Positions 26,809 to 36,225 are shown, counted from the first letter of the stretch. The stretch is 64,000 nt of DNA from Leifsonia xyli (GCA_003243275.1 QFQR01000001.1:248001-312000), one strand, 5' to 3'. Made by a program: numbers and translations. Notes: generated from the sequence alone by a model not told the origin.

Positions 26809-28611
26809 GTGAGCGAGGTATCGGGGGAGCGGGCGTTCCGCGCCACAGCGGCCGCCGACCACCTCTCGCCGAGCTTCCCCGAGCGGGCCGCCTGGGGCAC
26901 CGCGGGCAAGCTGCGCGCCTGGCAGGAGGAGGCGCTCACCGCCTACTTCGACCCCGCCGTGAACCCGGCCAGTCGCCGCGACTTCCTGGTCTCCGCGACC
27001 CCCGGCGCCGGCAAGACCACCTTCGCCCTGCGCCTCGCCTCCGAGCTTCTGCAGCGTCGCCTCATCGACCGCATCACGGTGGTCGCTCCCACCGAGCATC
27101 TCAAGGTGCAATGGGCGGATGCCGCGCATCGGGCCGGCATCCGGCTCGATCCCCGCTTCAGCAACCGGCACGGCCGCGAATCCCGGCAGTTCCACGGCGT
27201 CGTGGTCACCTACGCGGCGGTCGCCGTGCGCGCGAGCCTGCACCGGGAGCTCACCACCTCGGCGCGCACCCTCGTGATCCTCGACGAGGTGCACCACGCG
27301 GGCGATGCGCTCAGTTGGGGCGATGCGGTGCGGGAGGCCTTCGAGGGTGCCGAGCGGCGACTCTCGCTCACCGGCACCCCGTTCCGCAGCGACACCTCGC
27401 CCATCCCGTTCGTCCGCTACGCGCGCGACGAGCGCGGCATCCGGCTGTCGCAGACCGACTACGCCTACGGCTACGGGCACGCCCTGCGCGACGGGGTGGT
27501 GCGCCCCGTGGTGTTCCTCAGCTACGCCGGCTCGATGCGCTGGCGCACCCGCACGGGCGAGGAGATGGAGGCCGCCCTCGGCCAAGACGACACCCAGGAT
27601 GTGACGGCGCAGGCCTGGCGCACCGCGCTCGACCCCGGCGGCGACTGGATGCCCGCCGTGCTGTCGGCGGCCGATCGGCGCCTGCGCGAGGTGCGCCAGC
27701 ACATCCCGGATGCGGGCGGCCTCGTGATCGCGACCGATCAGGCGGCGGCCCGCGCCTACGCGACGATCCTCACCGATCTCACGGGCACGCCGCCGACCGT
27801 CGTGCTCTCCGACGACGCGGGGTCAGGCGAGCGGATCCAGGCCTTCGCCGAGGGCACCCAGCGTTGGATGGTGGCGGTGCGGATGGTGTCGGAGGGGGTC
27901 GACGTGCCGCGACTCTGCGTCGGCGTCTACGCGACGAGCGCCTCCACCCCGTTGTACTTCGCCCAGGCGATCGGCCGCTTCGTGCGCGCCAGGCGCCGCG
28001 GCGAGCTCGCGACCGTGTTCCTCCCGAGCGTGCCCGTGCTGCTGCGGCTCGGTGCCGAGCTGGAACGCGAACGCGACCACGCCCTCGATCGCGAGACCCC
28101 CGAGGACGCCCTGCTCGAGGACGCACTCCTCGACGAGGCGAACCGGCAGGAGGACAGCTCATCGGAGCTCGCCGACGAGTTCGAGTGGCAGGCGCTCGCC
28201 TCGATCGCCACCTTCGAGAAGGCGATGTTCGACGGGGAGGAGTACGGCGCGCTCGCGACGCCCGGCAGCCCCGAGGAGTGGGACTTCATCGGCATCCCCG
28301 GCATCCTCGACCCCGAGGAGGTCTCGGAGCTGCTGAAGCATCGCCAGCAGCGGCAGGCGCGCCGCGGGGAGGATCGTCGTGAGCGCGGCGAGGACGACAC
28401 CCAACCGCAGGCCCTGCACCGCACCCTCGCGGAACAGCGACGCCTGCTCAACAGTCTGGTGAGCATCCACGCCCGCGGCACCGGGCAGACCCACGCGCAG
28501 GTGCACGCCGAGGTGCGGCGGATGTGCGGCGGGCCTGAGGTGGCCAGGTGCACGGTCGCGCAGTTGCAGTCCCGTATCGAGCTGCTGCGCCGCCGACTCG
28601 GGTCCGCCTGA
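26809..28611 (+). CDS. SF2 DEAD/DEAH-box helicase
   Basis: A 600-residue superfamily 2 helicase. Motif I is SATPGAGKTT, motif II is ILDEVHHAGD, motif III is LSLTGTPFR, and the C-terminal RecA domain has MVSEGVDVPRL and QAIGRFVRARR (motifs V and VI). After the core come an acidic region rich in Glu/Asp and a helical C-terminus. Actinobacteria have a conserved family like this next to repair genes; its substrate is unknown. The GTG at 26809 is chosen because TACGCT (26795-26800) ends 8 bases before it. The longer frame runs through the repeat. Confidence 0.88.
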   Translation: MSEVSGERAFRATAAADHLSPSFPERAAWGTAGKLRAWQEEALTAYFDPAVNPASRRDFLVSATPGAGKTTFALRLASELLQRRLIDRITVVAPTEHLKVQWADAAHRAGIRLDPRFSNRHGRESRQFHGVVVTYAAVAVRASLHRELTTSARTLVILDEVHHAGDALSWGDAVREAFEGAERRLSLTGTPFRSDTSPIPFVRYARDERGIRLSQTDYAYGYGHALRDGVVRPVVFLSYAGSMRWRTRTGEEMEAALGQDDTQDVTAQAWRTALDPGGDWMPAVLSAADRRLREVRQHIPDAGGLVIATDQAAARAYATILTDLTGTPPTVVLSDDAGSGERIQAFAEGTQRWMVAVRMVSEGVDVPRLCVGVYATSASTPLYFAQAIGRFVRARRRGELATVFLPSVPVLLRLGAELERERDHALDRETPEDALLEDALLDEANRQEDSSSELADEFEWQALASIATFEKAMFDGEEYGALATPGSPEEWDFIGIPGILDPEEVSELLKHRQQRQARRGEDRRERGEDDTQPQALHRTLAEQRRLLNSLVSIHARGTGQTHAQVHAEVRRMCGGPEVARCTVAQLQSRIELLRRRLGSA

Positions 28612-28648
28612 GCCGGATCGGCATCACCGCGACGCGATACGCGAACGG

Positions 28649-28654
28649 TAGCGT
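28649..28654 (+). promoter_or_regulatory. -10 hexamer TAGCGT of the aminotransferase gene
   Basis: TAGCGT ends 6 bases before the ATG at 28661, again placing the likely transcript start at the start codon. Confidence 0.45.
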
Positions 28655-28660
28655 TGAGCC

Positions 28661-29893
28661 ATGCCATCCAGCCTCGAGAGCCTGCGCGCCGAGTACGACA
28701 CCCTCCGCGAGCGCGGACTCTCCCTCGACCTCACCCGCGGCAAGCCCTCGGCGGCCCAGCTCGACCTCTCCAACGCGCTGCTCGACATCGACCTCTCCGG
28801 CGACTTCCGCGACGCGGCGGGCACCGACCTGCGCAACTATGGCGGGCCGGAGGGCGTGCTCGAGTTGCGCGCGATCTTCGCCGAACTGCTCGGCATCCCC
28901 GTCGCCCAGGTGCAGGCGGGCAACAACGCGAGCCTCCAGTACATGCACGACACCGTCGTCCATGCGCTGCTGCACGGCGTGCCGGGAGGCGAGCCCTGGG
29001 TCGGTCAGGACGTCGCGTTCCTCTGCCCCTCGCCCGGCTACGACCGGCACTTCGCGATCACCGAGGCCCTCGGCATCCGGATGATCCCCGTCCCGTACCT
29101 CGACGACGGCTCACTCGACCTGGCCGCGATCGAGCAGCACCTCACCGACCCGTCGGTGCGTGGGATGTGGCTCGTGCCGCTGTACGCGAACCCGACCGGG
29201 TCGGTGATCGACGAGGCGACGGCGCGTGCGCTCGTGTCGCTGCCCGCGGCGCCCGACTTCCGCATCTTCTGGGACAACGCCTACGGCTGGCACCACCTCA
29301 CCGAGGACGAGCCGGAGCCGCTCGACATCCTCGGTCTCGCCGCCGCGGCCGGCAACCCCGACCGGGTGTTCGTCTACGCCTCGACCTCGAAGATGACCCA
29401 GGCCGGCGCCGGGGTGTCGTTCTTCGCCTCGAGCCCCGCGAACGTCGCCTGGTTGCGCACCCACAGCTCGGTGCAGACCATCGGCCCCGACAAGCTCAAC
29501 CAGCTGCGGCACACGCGCTTCTTCGGCGATGCAGAGGGGGTGCGGGAGCACATGCGCAGGCACCGCGCGCTGCTCGCGCCCAAGTTCGCCCTCGTCGACC
29601 GGGTGCTCGAGCAGAAGCTGGCGGGCCACGCCACCTGGACGAAGCCCGCGGGTGGCTACTTCGTGACCCTGTATGCGCCGGATGGCACCGCCGCCCGCGC
29701 GGTGGAGCTCGCCAAGGACGCCGGCATCGCGATCACGCCCGCCGGCGCCGCCTTCCCGTACGGCGACGACCCGCGCGACCGCGTCATCCGCATCGCCCCG
29801 TCGATGCCGCCTGAGGCGGAGCTCGAGACCGCGATCGAGGCGCTCGCACTGTGCGTGCTGCTGGCCGAGGCGGAGCTGACGTCCGGGTCCTGA
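28661..29893 (+). CDS. Aspartate aminotransferase, actinobacterial type
   Basis: A 410-residue PLP enzyme of fold type I. It resembles the separate actinobacterial (Corynebacterium AspT-like) aspartate aminotransferase group: LSLDLTRGKPSAAQLDLSN at the N-terminus and GGPEGVLELRAIFAELLGI are group signatures. PLP is held by Lys in YASTSKMTQAGAG, with NPTG in YANPTGSV and an aromatic stack at the SPGYDRHF region. The C-terminal Arg for the substrate carboxylate is in RVIRIAPSMP. It transfers the amino group between aspartate and 2-oxoglutarate. The gene is convergent with dnaE2. Confidence 0.88.
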   Translation: MPSSLESLRAEYDTLRERGLSLDLTRGKPSAAQLDLSNALLDIDLSGDFRDAAGTDLRNYGGPEGVLELRAIFAELLGIPVAQVQAGNNASLQYMHDTVVHALLHGVPGGEPWVGQDVAFLCPSPGYDRHFAITEALGIRMIPVPYLDDGSLDLAAIEQHLTDPSVRGMWLVPLYANPTGSVIDEATARALVSLPAAPDFRIFWDNAYGWHHLTEDEPEPLDILGLAAAAGNPDRVFVYASTSKMTQAGAGVSFFASSPANVAWLRTHSSVQTIGPDKLNQLRHTRFFGDAEGVREHMRRHRALLAPKFALVDRVLEQKLAGHATWTKPAGGYFVTLYAPDGTAARAVELAKDAGIAITPAGAAFPYGDDPRDRVIRIAPSMPPEAELETAIEALALCVLLAEAELTSGS

Positions 29894-29903
29894 TCGCGAC
29901 GGT

Positions 29904-29920
29904 GGTCTCGAGGAGAGACC
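29904..29920. terminator. Weak hairpin between aminotransferase and dnaE2 genes
   Basis: GGTCTC at 29904-29909 pairs with GAGACC at 29915-29920 across a 5-base loop. The 6-bp stem lies between two convergent stops, 11 bases after the first. A bidirectional terminator is plausible but the stem is short and no T tract follows. Confidence 0.35.
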
Positions 29921-29932
29921 GGCTGCTCCGCC

Positions 29933-32900
29933 CTAGCGGAAGTCGCGGGAGCGGTGCGGCACGCCCGCCCGCAGCGGTTCGATGCCGTCGGCGAGCACGT
30001 TGACGACCCCCTCGGGGCTGCGTTCGAGGATGCCGCGCACGATGACCGCGGGTGCGTCGCGCGCGACGCGACGGTGACGTGCCCAGAAGCCCGCGCCGCA
30101 GATGACGTTCACGAGCCCCGTCTCGTCTTCGAGGTTCATGAAGGTGATGCCGGATGCCGTGGCCGGCCGCTGCCGGTGCGTCACGAGGCCCGCGACCTCG
30201 ATGCGTCGCCCCGGCTCGGCGGTGCGCAGCCGCTCGGCGCTCAGCACACCGCGGGTGTCCAAGCCGGCACGCAGGTGGCGCACCGGGTGGTCGTCGGGGG
30301 AGATGCCGGTGGCCCACAGGTCGGCTGCGAGCGTCTCGAAGGAGGTCGGGTCGGTGAACAGCGGAGGCTGCACGGCGACGACACTGCCCGCGAGGTACTC
30401 GGCCCGGTTCTCGGCGGCGGAACCCGCCTGCCAGAGCGCCTCGCGGGTCGCGAGCCCGAAGGACACGAACGCTCCCGCCGTCGCGAGCGCCTCGAGCTGT
30501 GCCGTCGTCACGCCGATGCGGCGCACGAGATCTTCCATGTCGCGGAACGGGCCAGCGGCATCCCGCTCCCTGACGATGCGTTTCGCGAGCGGCATACCGA
30601 TCCCGCGCACCTCCGCGAGCCCGAGCCGCACGGCGAGCCTGCCGTCGCGCCGATGGTCGTCGGCGGCGTCGGGGGCATCCGGGTCGAAGTCGCCAGGATG
30701 CGGTTGATGCCGTTCGAGGCATGAATCGAGGCCTGCGCGCGGGAGCGGGGAGCGAAAGTCATCTCCGGCCTTCGCCGCGACGCCAGCAACGACGCCCGGC
30801 TCGGGTATCTGCTCGTCATCCGAACCGAGCGGTTCGAGCCCCGCATCCACCCCCGAACGCAGGATGTCGGGACGTAGCACCCGCACCCCGTGCCGCCGGG
30901 CATCGGCCGTGAGGGTCGCGGGGGAGTAGAACCCCATCGGCTGGGCGCGCAGCAGGCCCGCCAGAAAAGCCGCGGGATAGTGCAGTTTGATCCAGGAGCT
31001 CGCGTACACGAGCAGGGCGAAGCTCAGCGAATGGCTCTCGGCGAAGCCGAAGTTCGCGAAAGCCTGGATCTGGGCGTAGATCTCGTCGGCCGCCGCGCCG
31101 GTGAGGCCGTTCGCGGCCATCCCCGCGTAGAGCTTCTCGCGTATCCCGTCGATGCGTTCGAGCCCCCGCTTGGACCCCATCGCACGACGCAAGCGGTCGG
31201 CGTCCTCGCCCGAGCACTCGCCGACCGCCATCGCCATCTGCATGAGCTGCTCTTGGAAGACCGGGATGCCGAGCGTGCGTTCGAGCACCGGCACGAGTTT
31301 CGGGTGCGCGTACTCGATCGTCTCCTTCCCGAGCTTGCGACGCACGAACGGGTGCACCGCCCCGCCCTGGATGGGACCGGGCCGCACGAGCGCGATCTGC
31401 ACGACGAGGTCGTAGAACGCCCGCGGCTGCAGGCGCGGCAGCAGCCCCATCTGCGCCCGCGACTCCACCTGGAAAACGCCGATCGAGTCGGCGCGGCACA
31501 GCATGTCGTAGACCGCAGGCTCCTCTTTGGGGATCGTCGCGAGCGTCCACTCCTCCCCGGTCGCCTCGCGGATGAGGTCGAAGCAGTGTTGCAAGGCTGC
31601 GAGCATGCCGAGCCCCAGCAGGTCGAACTTGACGAGCCCCATCCAGGCGGCGTCGTCCTTGTCCCACTGGATCACGGTGCGGTCCTCCTTGCGGGCATGC
31701 TCGATCGGCACCACCTCGCCGACGGGGCGATCGGTGAGCACCATGCCCCCCGAGTGGATGCCCAGGTGCCGCGGGGCCTTCAGCAGCTCGGCCGCGAGTT
31801 CGAGCACCGGGCGCGGGATCCCGGAGTCGGCGACCGCATCCGGCTTCAGGTTCCCCGCGTGCACATCGATCCGCTTCGACCAGGCGTCCTGCTGGCCTGG
31901 GCTGTAGCCGAGCGCCTTCGCCATGTCGCGCACGGCGTTCTTCGGCCGGTACTGGATGACGTTGGCCACCTGGGCGGCGTTGCGCCTCCCGTACTTCGCG
32001 TACACCCACTGGATGACCTCCTCGCGACGGTCGGAGTCGAAGTCGACGTCGATGTCGGGCTCTTCGTCGCGCAGGCTCGAGAGGAACCGCTCGAAGGGCA
32101 GTCGGTACGCGATCGCATCGACCGCGGTGATGCCGAGCAGGTAGCAGACCGCCGAGTTGGCGGCAGAACCGCGGCCCTGGCACAGGATGCCGCGGCTGCG
32201 GGCGAAGGCGACGATGTCGTGCACGATGAGGAAATAGCCGGGGAAGTCCTTCTGCTCGATGACGGCGAGCTCGGCCTCGATGCGGGCACGGCCCGCCTCA
32301 TCGAGTTCGGGATAGCGAGTGGGAACCCCGGCCCAGACCAGCTCGCGCAGATACGACATCGGCGTGTGCCCCGCCGGAACCTCCTGCTTCGGCAGCGCAG
32401 GCTTGGCGCGGCGCAGCGGGAAGGCCAGCTCGGCGGCGAGCTCGAGCCCGTGTTCGATCGCCCCGGGGTAGCGGGAGAAACGTTCCCGCATCTCGCGGCC
32501 CGAGCGCAGATGGGCGCCGCCCGTGGCCGGCAGCCACCCGTCGAGCTCGTCGAGGCTGCGTCGGGCGCGCACGGCGGCGATCGCCGCGGCGAGGTGCCTG
32601 CGGTCGGGGGAGGCGTAGTGCACGTTGCCGGTCGCCAGCACCGGGAGTCCCCGCGCGGATGCCAGCTCGGCGAGCACGTCGTTGCGGTCGCTGTCGAGGG
32701 GGTCGCCGTGGTCGATCAGCTCGACGTGCACGGCGTCTCGTCCGAACAGCGCGACGAGCGCGTCCAGGGCGCGGCCCGCCGCATCCGCCCCACCCGTCTC
32801 GAGGGCGCGGCGCACGGCGCCCTTGCGACAGCCGGTGAGCACGGCCCAGTGCCCGGCGGCCCGCTCCGCGAGCTCGGGGAGCTGGTAGACGGGTCGCCCC

Positions 32901-33403
32901 TTCTCGCCCCCGCGCAGGTTCGCCTCGGTGAGCGACTGGGCCAGCCGGTGGTAGCCCTCGGTGCCGCGGGCGAGCACGACCAGATGGTCGCCCTCCGGAT
33001 CCGGCTCGCCGTTCTGCGGGCCGCGCAGCCCGAGCGAGAGCTCGGTGCCGAACACGGTCGCCACCCGCGAGGCCTCGGCTGCTTCCGCGAAGTGCACGAA
33101 CCCCGCGAAGGTGTCATGGTCGACGAGGGCGAGCGCGCTGATCCCCAAGCGATCCGCCTCTTCGAGCAGTTCCTCGGGGGAGGACGCGCCGTCGAGGAAG
33201 CTGAAGCTCGAGTGGGCGTGCAGTTCGGCGTAGGGGAGTGCATCGGGGTCGCGCACGGGCTCACCCGGCGGCAGGTAGGGCCCGCGCCTGCGGGAGAACG
33301 CGGGGCCGTCACCGCCGTCTCGCGGGTCGTCCTCGGAGGGGCGCCGCCCCGAGAGGGTGCCCTCGAACTCCGCCCAGGGCATGGGCGGGTTGTTCCAGCC
33401 CAT
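29933..33403 (-). CDS. dnaE2: Error-prone DNA polymerase DnaE2 (ImuC)
   Basis: A C-family polymerase of 1156 residues that performs SOS mutagenesis with ImuA and ImuB. An N-terminal PHP domain begins AELHAHSSFSFLDGASSPEEL. The palm has the catalytic Asp pair in PDIDVDFDSDRREEV, with QGRGSAANSAVCYLLGI before it. Further DnaE boxes are AQMGLLPRLQPRAFYDLVVQ and FNFAFAESHS-like FANFGFAESHSLSFALLV. A C-terminal OB fold (RRIEVAGLVTHRQRP) ends the protein. It starts 26 bases after imuB on the same strand and shares its LexA-controlled promoter. Confidence 0.95.
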   Translation of the reverse strand: MGWNNPPMPWAEFEGTLSGRRPSEDDPRDGGDGPAFSRRRGPYLPPGEPVRDPDALPYAELHAHSSFSFLDGASSPEELLEEADRLGISALALVDHDTFAGFVHFAEAAEASRVATVFGTELSLGLRGPQNGEPDPEGDHLVVLARGTEGYHRLAQSLTEANLRGGEKGRPVYQLPELAERAAGHWAVLTGCRKGAVRRALETGGADAAGRALDALVALFGRDAVHVELIDHGDPLDSDRNDVLAELASARGLPVLATGNVHYASPDRRHLAAAIAAVRARRSLDELDGWLPATGGAHLRSGREMRERFSRYPGAIEHGLELAAELAFPLRRAKPALPKQEVPAGHTPMSYLRELVWAGVPTRYPELDEAGRARIEAELAVIEQKDFPGYFLIVHDIVAFARSRGILCQGRGSAANSAVCYLLGITAVDAIAYRLPFERFLSSLRDEEPDIDVDFDSDRREEVIQWVYAKYGRRNAAQVANVIQYRPKNAVRDMAKALGYSPGQQDAWSKRIDVHAGNLKPDAVADSGIPRPVLELAAELLKAPRHLGIHSGGMVLTDRPVGEVVPIEHARKEDRTVIQWDKDDAAWMGLVKFDLLGLGMLAALQHCFDLIREATGEEWTLATIPKEEPAVYDMLCRADSIGVFQVESRAQMGLLPRLQPRAFYDLVVQIALVRPGPIQGGAVHPFVRRKLGKETIEYAHPKLVPVLERTLGIPVFQEQLMQMAMAVGECSGEDADRLRRAMGSKRGLERIDGIREKLYAGMAANGLTGAAADEIYAQIQAFANFGFAESHSLSFALLVYASSWIKLHYPAAFLAGLLRAQPMGFYSPATLTADARRHGVRVLRPDILRSGVDAGLEPLGSDDEQIPEPGVVAGVAAKAGDDFRSPLPRAGLDSCLERHQPHPGDFDPDAPDAADDHRRDGRLAVRLGLAEVRGIGMPLAKRIVRERDAAGPFRDMEDLVRRIGVTTAQLEALATAGAFVSFGLATREALWQAGSAAENRAEYLAGSVVAVQPPLFTDPTSFETLAADLWATGISPDDHPVRHLRAGLDTRGVLSAERLRTAEPGRRIEVAGLVTHRQRPATASGITFMNLEDETGLVNVICGAGFWARHRRVARDAPAVIVRGILERSPEGVVNVLADGIEPLRAGVPHRSRDFR

Positions 33404-33429
33404 CAGTCAGGGCCCATCATTCAGGCCCA

Positions 33430-34977
33430 TCAGTCGTACCGCCCCTCGGCCCACCAGCCTTCGCCGTCGAGCACGAGCAGCCACGCGCATCCGCTCGCGT
33501 CGACCGCCTGCACGCGGTGCGCGGCACGGGCGGTCGCGGGGTCCCACCACCGTTCCTCGAGCGGCCACGGCCCGGCCCACGCCGTGAGGTCGCGGCGGGC
33601 TCCGGTCTGCGACACGAGCACGGCGGGGGAGGCGCTCACGCGACCGCGCGCATCGACCGTGACGAGGCGACCGCGCGCATCCTCCACGCGCAGCGGACGC
33701 GGCATCGCGAAAACGGTCGCGGGCGGCGGGTCGGGAAGCGCACCCGGCCAGGGATGCGTGCGCGCACGCGCGGGCGACACGCGATCACCCCAGGGAACAA
33801 GCGTCTGCCTGTCGCTCGGACGCCGGCCGCCCGACAGCTGCGGCGTGAGCACCCCGAGGTGGCCCACCATGCCCTGCACGCGCGAGAGCACCGAGTGCAC
33901 GCGCTCGTCGGGTCCGGTTCCCCAGAGCCCCGTCTCATGCACGTGCACGGGGTCGACGGATTCCGGGCTCACCCGCACGCGCACCACGGGGGAACGCAGC
34001 GTCTCGGTGGCCTGCACCTGCCAGCGCACCCGGTCGACGACCTCGGCGGCCGAGAAGGACCGCGGATGCATCCAGACCCGCTCGTCGTGCTCGCCGTCGT
34101 CGCCGGTCAACTCGACCCGCAGCGCCGTGCAGACGAGCCGCTCGGCGAGCAGCGCCCGCACGAAGTCATCGCATGCCGCCCGCACCCCGAAGGCGACCTC
34201 GTCGACCCGGGAGACGCCAGGCTCGAAGTCGACGACCGCGTCGATGTCGCGCGGCGGGATGCGCGGCGTCGCGGGCCGCGGGTCCCTGCCGCGCGCGAGG
34301 GTGTGCAGCCGCGCACCGAGCGGGCCGAACCGCGCCGCGACCTCCGCCTCCTCGAGCCGGGTGAAGCCGCCGAGGGTGCGGATGCCGAGTCGCGGCAGCA
34401 GGGAGGCCAGCTCAGCATCGCCGAGGGCGGCGACGGGCAACGGGGCGAGAAAGGCACCCGATTGACCAGACGGGACGATGCGCACGGCATCTCCGCCGCC
34501 TCCGGGATCGCCCGCCCCGCGCGCCGCGAGTTCGGCGGCGAACAAGCCGTCGGCGATCCCCACCCGGGCTCGCGCCGCGCCGACACCGACGGCGAGGCCG
34601 GAGACCGTGCGGGCCGCCGCCCGTTCGCCGCCGAAGTAGCGGGCGGGACCTCGCGCGCGGATCGCCGCCGTGCCCGGGGTGAGCGGGTGCCAGCCGGGCA
34701 GCGTCTGCTCGAGCACGGCCAGCACGGGTGCGAAGGCACGCGCCGCGAGCCCCGGTTGCTCCCGTTCGACACGCAGGCCCGGGCAGCGGCCCTGTGCCTC
34801 ACGCTGGCGCATCCCGAGCTGCACGCCATGGGCACGGGCAACCGCGGTGCAGCCCGTCACGACTCCGGCGGCGACGAGCACCACGGGCTCCGTCTCGGCG
34901 ATCCGCTGCTCGCGCGCCTGTGCGCACACGGCCCAGTCGGGCACGTGCAGCACGAGCAGTCGAGGAGGAGATGTCAT
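33430..34977 (-). CDS. imuB: ImuB, catalytically inactive Y-family polymerase of the mutasome
   Basis: ImuB is the Y-family-like hub that recruits DnaE2 and the clamp during damage-induced mutagenesis. The 515 residues align with Y-family polymerases in fold order, but the catalytic acidic motifs are absent: LLVLHVPDWAVCAQA replaces the DMDAFF motif and AIRARGPARYFGG replaces SVDEAFLD. This is the expected state for ImuB. The helix-hairpin-helix part has LPRLGIRTLGGFTRLEEAEV. A long Pro-rich C-terminus carries the partner-binding region. A perfect LexA box lies just upstream at 34987-35002. Confidence 0.93.
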   Translation of the reverse strand: MTSPPRLLVLHVPDWAVCAQAREQRIAETEPVVLVAAGVVTGCTAVARAHGVQLGMRQREAQGRCPGLRVEREQPGLAARAFAPVLAVLEQTLPGWHPLTPGTAAIRARGPARYFGGERAAARTVSGLAVGVGAARARVGIADGLFAAELAARGAGDPGGGGDAVRIVPSGQSGAFLAPLPVAALGDAELASLLPRLGIRTLGGFTRLEEAEVAARFGPLGARLHTLARGRDPRPATPRIPPRDIDAVVDFEPGVSRVDEVAFGVRAACDDFVRALLAERLVCTALRVELTGDDGEHDERVWMHPRSFSAAEVVDRVRWQVQATETLRSPVVRVRVSPESVDPVHVHETGLWGTGPDERVHSVLSRVQGMVGHLGVLTPQLSGGRRPSDRQTLVPWGDRVSPARARTHPWPGALPDPPPATVFAMPRPLRVEDARGRLVTVDARGRVSASPAVLVSQTGARRDLTAWAGPWPLEERWWDPATARAAHRVQAVDASGCAWLLVLDGEGWWAEGRYD

Positions 34978-34986
34978 ACCCCATAG

Positions 34987-35002
34987 TCGAACATGTGTTC
35001 GA
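34987..35002 (-). promoter_or_regulatory. LexA (SOS) box of imuB-dnaE2
   Basis: TCGAACATGTGTTCGA is a perfect 16-bp match to the actinobacterial consensus TCGAAC-N4-GTTCGA. It ends 9 bases before the imuB ATG. On the transcribed strand, a TTGACT -35-like box (complement of 35006-35011) flanks it upstream, so bound LexA would cover the core promoter. Confidence 0.92.
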
Positions 35003-35052
35003 TTAAGTCAATCCATTCCTCGCGCGCACGCAGACGCTTCCGCGAACGGGCT

Positions 35053-35352
35053 TCAGCCGACGAGTTCGACCTCGGCGACGATCCGATCGCCGGGCTCCAC
35101 ACCCTCTGCACGCCGCACCCGCGCGCCGATCACGAGGCTGTAGGCACCGGATGCCGAAGGGAAGATCGAGGTCGACCATCGCGTGCCGCCGACACACGCC
35201 GCCACCTTGACGGCCCCGAAGCCGGAACGGGGGAGCGCATCCGCCCATTCGTGGATCTCGGCGGAGGCGTCGAGCGGCAGCTCGACGAAATACCAGTCGT
35301 CGCGCACGCGCGCCTCCCAGCGCCGCAACTCCGCCTCGAAGCGGTATCGCAT
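35053..35352 (-). CDS. DUF1905 domain protein
   Basis: A 99-residue protein of the DUF1905 family, a small beta-barrel of unknown function. Visible family features are MRYRFEAELRRWE at the start, DDWYFVELP, GFGAVKVAACVGGTRWSTSIFP and EPGDRIVAEVELVG at the end. ATG 35352 is used; a GTG at 35364 is also possible. The gene sits between imuA (124 bases upstream) and imuB (75 bases downstream), splitting the usual SOS cassette. A large GC-rich hairpin precedes it. Whether it is SOS-induced by read-through from imuA is unknown. Confidence 0.85.
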   Translation of the reverse strand: MRYRFEAELRRWEARVRDDWYFVELPLDASAEIHEWADALPRSGFGAVKVAACVGGTRWSTSIFPSASGAYSLVIGARVRRAEGVEPGDRIVAEVELVG

Positions 35353-35371
35353 CCGATCCAGCACCTTCCCC

Positions 35372-35415
35372 GTCTCGCCAGCGCGCCGGCGGCGGCGCGC
35401 AGAACCCTGCGAGAC
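35372..35415 (-). terminator. GC-rich hairpin between imuA and DUF1905 genes
   Basis: GTCTCGC at 35372-35378 pairs with GCGAGAC at 35409-35415, with further GC pairing inside (GCGCGCCG against CGGCGCGC). It lies 61 bases after the imuA stop and 19 before the DUF1905 start. It could terminate the imuA message or attenuate read-through. Confidence 0.45.
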
Positions 35416-35476
35416 GAGACCCACCCTAGACGCCTGTTTTCCGCCGGATGCGGCCACGCGATCCGAGCAACAGCGC

Positions 35477-36196
35477 TCACCCCAGCGCACGCAGGGGAGC
35501 GGATGCCGGCCGCTCGCCCTCGATGGGCCGCACCTCGACGGGCTGCACCTCGACGGGCGCGACCGCACCCCGCGCATCCGGCAGCCAGAGCCGCCGGGAG
35601 CGGGTGCGCCCCTGCCAGGCGGACGAGCTCGACGCCACCGTCACCCGTCGCGCCACGAGGTGCCCGAAGCCGAACCCCAATCCCGCCCAGTCGCTCTCGG
35701 TCACCGCCAAGCGAGCCGACGCGCGCGGCCAGTCACGCGTGGAGACGAGCACCGCCTCCCGCTGCCGCAGCCGGGAGGCCAGCCGCCCCGCCACCGCCTC
35801 ACCCACCCGGGCACGCTCCGGTGGCTGCACGAGCACGACGGCGACCGCGTCGATGAGCGCCGACACGACCGCGAACCACTGCTCGCCCGGCTGCGGCACG
35901 AGCACGAGACGCTCCAGCTCGAGACCCGCAGCCGCAGCCGCCTCGAGGCCCAGGTCGGGCATGCCGACGACCGCGCACCACGCACCAGAGCGACTCGGCT
36001 CGCGCAGCAGCTCGAGGGCGAGCGCCGTCGAGCCCTCGACGACGTAGCTGCCGCCCGCGGCGAGCGCCCCCTCCGGCAGGAGCGCCGCGAGCGCCGCCGA
36101 GGTCGGCAGGGCGCGCTCCGCGAGCCGGGTGCGCTGCATGCCGCGGATGCGGTCCTGCAGTCGGCGGATCTCCTCCGCACGCCCGGTGTCGAACAT
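35477..36196 (-). CDS. imuA: ImuA-like protein of the SOS mutasome
   Basis: A 239-residue RecA-related accessory of the ImuA/ImuB/DnaE2 mutasome. Visible are the N-terminal helical part MFDTGRAEEIRRLQDRIRGM, the GSYVVEGSTALALELLREP strand-loop in place of a full Walker A, and AWCAVVGMPDLGLEAAAAAG. There is no intact GxxxxGKT, as in actinobacterial ImuA-prime. The ATG at 36196 lies inside a near-perfect LexA box. TAGCAT (complement of 36205-36210) ends 8 bases before the ATG, implying a leaderless, LexA-repressed transcript. Longer frames upstream are antisense-like. Confidence 0.88.
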   Translation of the reverse strand: MFDTGRAEEIRRLQDRIRGMQRTRLAERALPTSAALAALLPEGALAAGGSYVVEGSTALALELLREPSRSGAWCAVVGMPDLGLEAAAAAGLELERLVLVPQPGEQWFAVVSALIDAVAVVLVQPPERARVGEAVAGRLASRLRQREAVLVSTRDWPRASARLAVTESDWAGLGFGFGHLVARRVTVASSSSAWQGRTRSRRLWLPDARGAVAPVEVQPVEVRPIEGERPASAPLRALG

Positions 36197-36204
36197 GCAT
36201 TCGA
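36189..36204 (-). promoter_or_regulatory. LexA (SOS) box overlapping the imuA start codon
   Basis: TCGAACATGCATTCGA matches TCGAAC-N4-GTTCGA at all but one position. The imuA ATG (36196-36194) lies in the centre of the box. LexA bound here would cover both the transcript start and the start codon. Confidence 0.85.
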
Positions 36205-36225
36205 TGCTACGCCGGTCGACCGACG

